From: Saprospiraceae bacterium | GTDB taxonomy: Bacteria; Bacteroidota; Bacteroidia; Chitinophagales; Saprospiraceae | Assembly: GCA_016711125.1 (NCBI GenBank) | Contig: JADJTQ010000009.1 | Location: forward strand, 1-64,000 | Direction of reading: 5' to 3' | DNA length: 64,000 nt | Shown here: one piece after another, positions 63,513 to 64,000 of the stretch | How the letters are laid out: every line of letters starts with the position of its first letter | Numbering within the stretch: the first letter of the stretch is position 1 | Notes under the pieces: model-generated | Database searches by the model: none | Seen by the model: only the letters and a program-made list of their open reading frames with translations | What the model was told of the DNA's origin: nothing | Made by a program: the position numbers and the translations under genes

Positions 63513-64000
63513 ATGAAATACATAAGTGCCTTACTTTTTGTGATGAGCTTTTGTGTCTGGCAAATGGGATTTAGCCAAACCTCAAGGCTCGCTATGCAAT
63601 ATTTTGAGACTGGTGAATTTGAGAAGGCAGCATCACTTTTTCAAGAATTGTATGAGAAAGATCCTCGTAGTACCTTTTACTTTGATAAATATATTGAGAG
63701 CCTTTTGGCCATGGACAATTTTGAGGAGTGTGAAAAAGTAGTCAAGGCCAGACTCAAGAAAGAACCGCAAAACCTTGCACTATACGTGACCCAGGGAAAG
63801 ATCCTTGAAGCACAATTTAAGGAAGATGAGGCCGAAAAACTCTATGAAGAGGCCATTAAGAAGATGCCAACAGATCGACTTGCCGTTGTGAAACTCGGGA
63901 ACGAATTTGTCAATATGAACAAGTTCGACCTTGCGATCAAGACTTACGAAAGAGGCGCTAAATTACTCAAGGACGACATTATTTTTTCCTACAATCTAGG
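63513..64000 (+). CDS. Exported TPR protein, 5' part (runs off the window)
   Basis: Open from an ATG at 63513 to the window end with no stop, at least 162 residues. Signal peptide MKYISALLFVMSFCVWQMGF ending FSQ, a typical Bacteroidetes cleavage site. TPR-like units follow: AMQYFETGEFEKAASLFQEL, VTQGKILEAQFKEDEAEKLY, and KLGNEFVNMNKFDLAIKTYE. Long exported TPR proteins of this kind in Bacteroidetes often continue for 500-900 residues, sometimes with a coiled-coil or sensor part, so the function cannot be judged from this fragment. Confidence 0.85.
   Translation, partial: MKYISALLFVMSFCVWQMGFSQTSRLAMQYFETGEFEKAASLFQELYEKDPRSTFYFDKYIESLLAMDNFEECEKVVKARLKKEPQNLALYVTQGKILEAQFKEDEAEKLYEEAIKKMPTDRLAVVKLGNEFVNMNKFDLAIKTYERGAKLLKDDIIFSYNL

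Overview
The window looks like a chromosome segment of a Bacteroidetes bacterium, most likely in or near the Saprospiraceae. Support comes from promoter boxes of the Bacteroidetes type (TAnnTTTG), DUF5606, a Pycsar-effector-type membrane domain, a TIGR02757 protein, futalosine-pathway MqnC, a bacterial GH3 protein, BamA with five POTRA-like repeats, and a PVC-type haem-binding lipoprotein. GC is moderate by eye. Nothing marks it as a plasmid or prophage. Apart from one IS element and several gene-poor stretches, it is ordinary chromosome.

Layout. 0.2-3.5 kb: two-gene NHEJ set (ligD, ku), then a TPR protein. 4.3-6.4 kb, minus strand: an HD phosphohydrolase fused to a Pycsar-effector-like membrane domain, and an SdiA-regulated-like propeller. 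6.7-9.1 kb: a small gene coupled to a large GAF protein. 9.2-12.3 kb: haem-binding protein, smpB/ybjQ, then alkane monooxygenase coupled to a DJ-1/PfpI protein. 12.3-15.3 kb: three tandem terminator-like hairpins, a small exported protein, and one complete IS4-superfamily-like element with terminal inverted repeats and a 5-bp target duplication. 15.3-22.8 kb, minus strand: a lipoprotein with gpmI, TIGR02757, and rimP-nusA-infB behind a leader hairpin. 23.3-34.2 kb, plus strand: mqnC, uvrA, CPBP protease, GH3 protein, recO, fused E1 dehydrogenase, DUF5606, glycosyltransferase. 34.2-38.8 kb, minus strand: methyltransferase and uppS-bamA. 39.0-42.7 kb: DUF3857/transglutaminase protein, DinB, serine hydrolase. 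42.7-46.7 kb, minus strand: a polysaccharide export set (O-antigen ligase/polymerase, Wzz, Wzx). 46.8-56.7 kb: DUF1080 lipoprotein, coiled-coil protein, PIG-L deacetylase, TonB, ceramidase and PVC-type dehydrogenase/cytochrome. 57.0-60.4 kb: a very large pyrophosphate-type PEP carboxykinase. 60.7-64.0 kb: CBS protein, polytopic membrane protein, and the start of a TPR protein that runs off the window.

A strong technical signal runs through the window. At least a dozen genes, including the housekeeping genes nusA, rimP and uvrA, are interrupted by single-base shortfalls, mostly in A/T homopolymers or after GAAAAG. These look like consensus errors of an unpolished long-read assembly rather than real gene death, so the 'split' genes should be read as one gene each. 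The IS transposase carries more of them than its neighbours and may be truly decayed.

The most interesting biology is the HD-Pycsar-effector fusion with no cyclase beside it, the PPi-type PEPCK, the triple hairpin cassette, the alkB/DJ-1 coupling, the ceramidase/PVC-cytochrome pair, and a dispersed degenerate intergenic repeat family.
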